Below, piece after piece: positions 63,069 through 64,000 of a stretch of DNA of 64,000 nucleotides (position 1 is the first letter of the stretch; the number at the start of each line of letters is the position of its first letter). The notes under the pieces were generated by a model. That model did no database searches. It was given only the letters and a program-made list of their open reading frames with translations, and was not told the DNA's origin. This DNA is from Forficula auricularia (Eukaryota > Arthropoda > Insecta > Dermaptera > Forficulidae): NCBI GenBank assembly GCA_024734495.1, contig JALMQS010000187.1, positions 22,421,870 to 22,485,869 of the forward strand. The letters run 5' to 3'. A program made the translations under genes and the position numbers.

Positions 63069-64000
63069 AAATAAAACACAATCTCATTACTTAGGTTTTA
63101 AAATTAAACTGTATAATAATTAAAATATTAATAAGGTATCTAAAACTATTCTAAAACTACTACTCTTTTTAAATTCTTGAAACTTTCGTGAGACTATGAA
63201 AGTTGGTTGGTAAAAGGGTTGCACGCAATAATTTACGATAAAAATTGTATTGGTAAAAATCAGAGTTGACGAGTTAAATGTTTGTTTTTATGGGTGAATA
63301 GAAATTGTTTACACAAGCGCTTGCTGACTGTATACATATAAAGTTTAAATTTATACTTGTATCAATTGGAGTATAATCACATGGTCACGTAGATCTAAAA
63401 AAGTTACTGAATTGTATTAAAAAACCCTGCACTAAATTGTACAATTTTACCACGTTTTTATTGACTCGCTTTCTTTTTGGTACAAATTTCGCAATCGATT
63501 TTAAACTAACTTCCCGGTGAGCTAGAGAATTGAAACTTTAAACATAGCTCAGAACTGGATGAGAATGCAATATCAACTCGTTTTCTTGTCTATCTGTTTG
63601 TTTGTTTGTTTGTCTTCCCGGTAGAAATTTTACAATCAATTCAACGCAGCTTTACCGCAACTCCCTTCAGATAGCTTACAAATCAATCCTAAAATCATTG
63701 CACTTGCATACCCTAAAGGCGTTGCCACATTTGAAATATTATTTTCGCGCGTGTTTTCGAAATTTGAATATATATATATATATATATAGGAAATGATTAA
63801 GATGATGGATGATTTTTATTATTTTTGGCTCGAAGGGTTAGTTGGAAGGATATTAGCCGGGCTTGGATGGGAGATGATCTTCAGAGATTAGAATCTCTCT
63901 TGTCGGCGTAAAGCCAGAAAAATGCTTTTCTAAAATAAGAATTTGCACTGGGCAGTTGAAAATATGCTTTAATAAAATAATGGCACAAAGCCTGCATTTA
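63069..64000. other. No gene seen; microsatellites and a possible repeat
   Basis: (GTTT)n at 63598-63614 and (TA)n at 63767-63788. 63475-63620 (AACTTCCCGGTGAGCTAGAG, AGCTCAGAACTGGATGA) looks like an interspersed repeat but has no second copy here. Confidence 0.4.

Overview
This window looks like AT-rich nuclear DNA from an animal, most likely an arthropod and perhaps an insect. The reasons are its load of mariner, hAT, RTE-type LINE, tRNA-derived SINE and Penelope-like sequence, long microsatellites, no bacterial-style genes, and one short segment with proper splice sites. I cannot name the species. No complete host gene is visible. The only host-coding candidate is an 81-nt internal exon on the minus strand (12823-12903), so much of the window may be intron or intergenic DNA. 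Several non-repetitive, less AT-rich islands (about 1195-1420, 15230-15660, 26500-26830, 34795-34935, 37075-37780, 46260-46700) are where I would look for conserved regulatory DNA.

Nearly everything else is mobile-element debris. Protein-coding remnants are: an RTE-clade LINE reverse transcriptase with two frameshifts (56022-57835, minus); a second LINE 3' end (51015-52120, minus) split by a SINE; two mariners with matching outer ends and the same kind of internal deletion (5186-6072 and 58561-59470); a foldback mariner-like element encoding a transposase DNA-binding domain (24231-25207); a hAT transposase tail (8900-9325); and a probable Penelope-like C-terminus (36262-36458). Non-coding elements with readable target-site duplications include three hATs (17160-17799, 31329-31558, 53097-54025), a TAA-type MITE trio (20385-21242), a pogo-like element (31660-31969), and SINEs of at least four families.

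The most striking theme is a set of hammerhead-ribozyme-like motifs, about 16 readable copies in at least six sequence families. Many sit as inverted pairs in Penelope-like terminal repeats. They share the CUGANGA...GAAA core, a short stem II, a self-complementary stem III segment (ACGU, ACUAUAGU or AUAUAU), and one extra A or U after CUGANGA. Self-complementary stem III suits a ribozyme that works as a dimer, as proposed for Penelope-like hammerheads.

The second strong signal is an uninterrupted run of nine alternating TTC/GAA heat-shock pentamers (42994-43036) in a less AT-rich stretch with no visible gene. Insertion history can also be read directly: a SINE inserted in one unit of a tandem duplication whose other unit keeps the empty site (60995-61657), a SINE inside a LINE with a 13-bp duplication, Penelope-like arms inside two hATs, and a minisatellite inside an element inside a foldback transposon.
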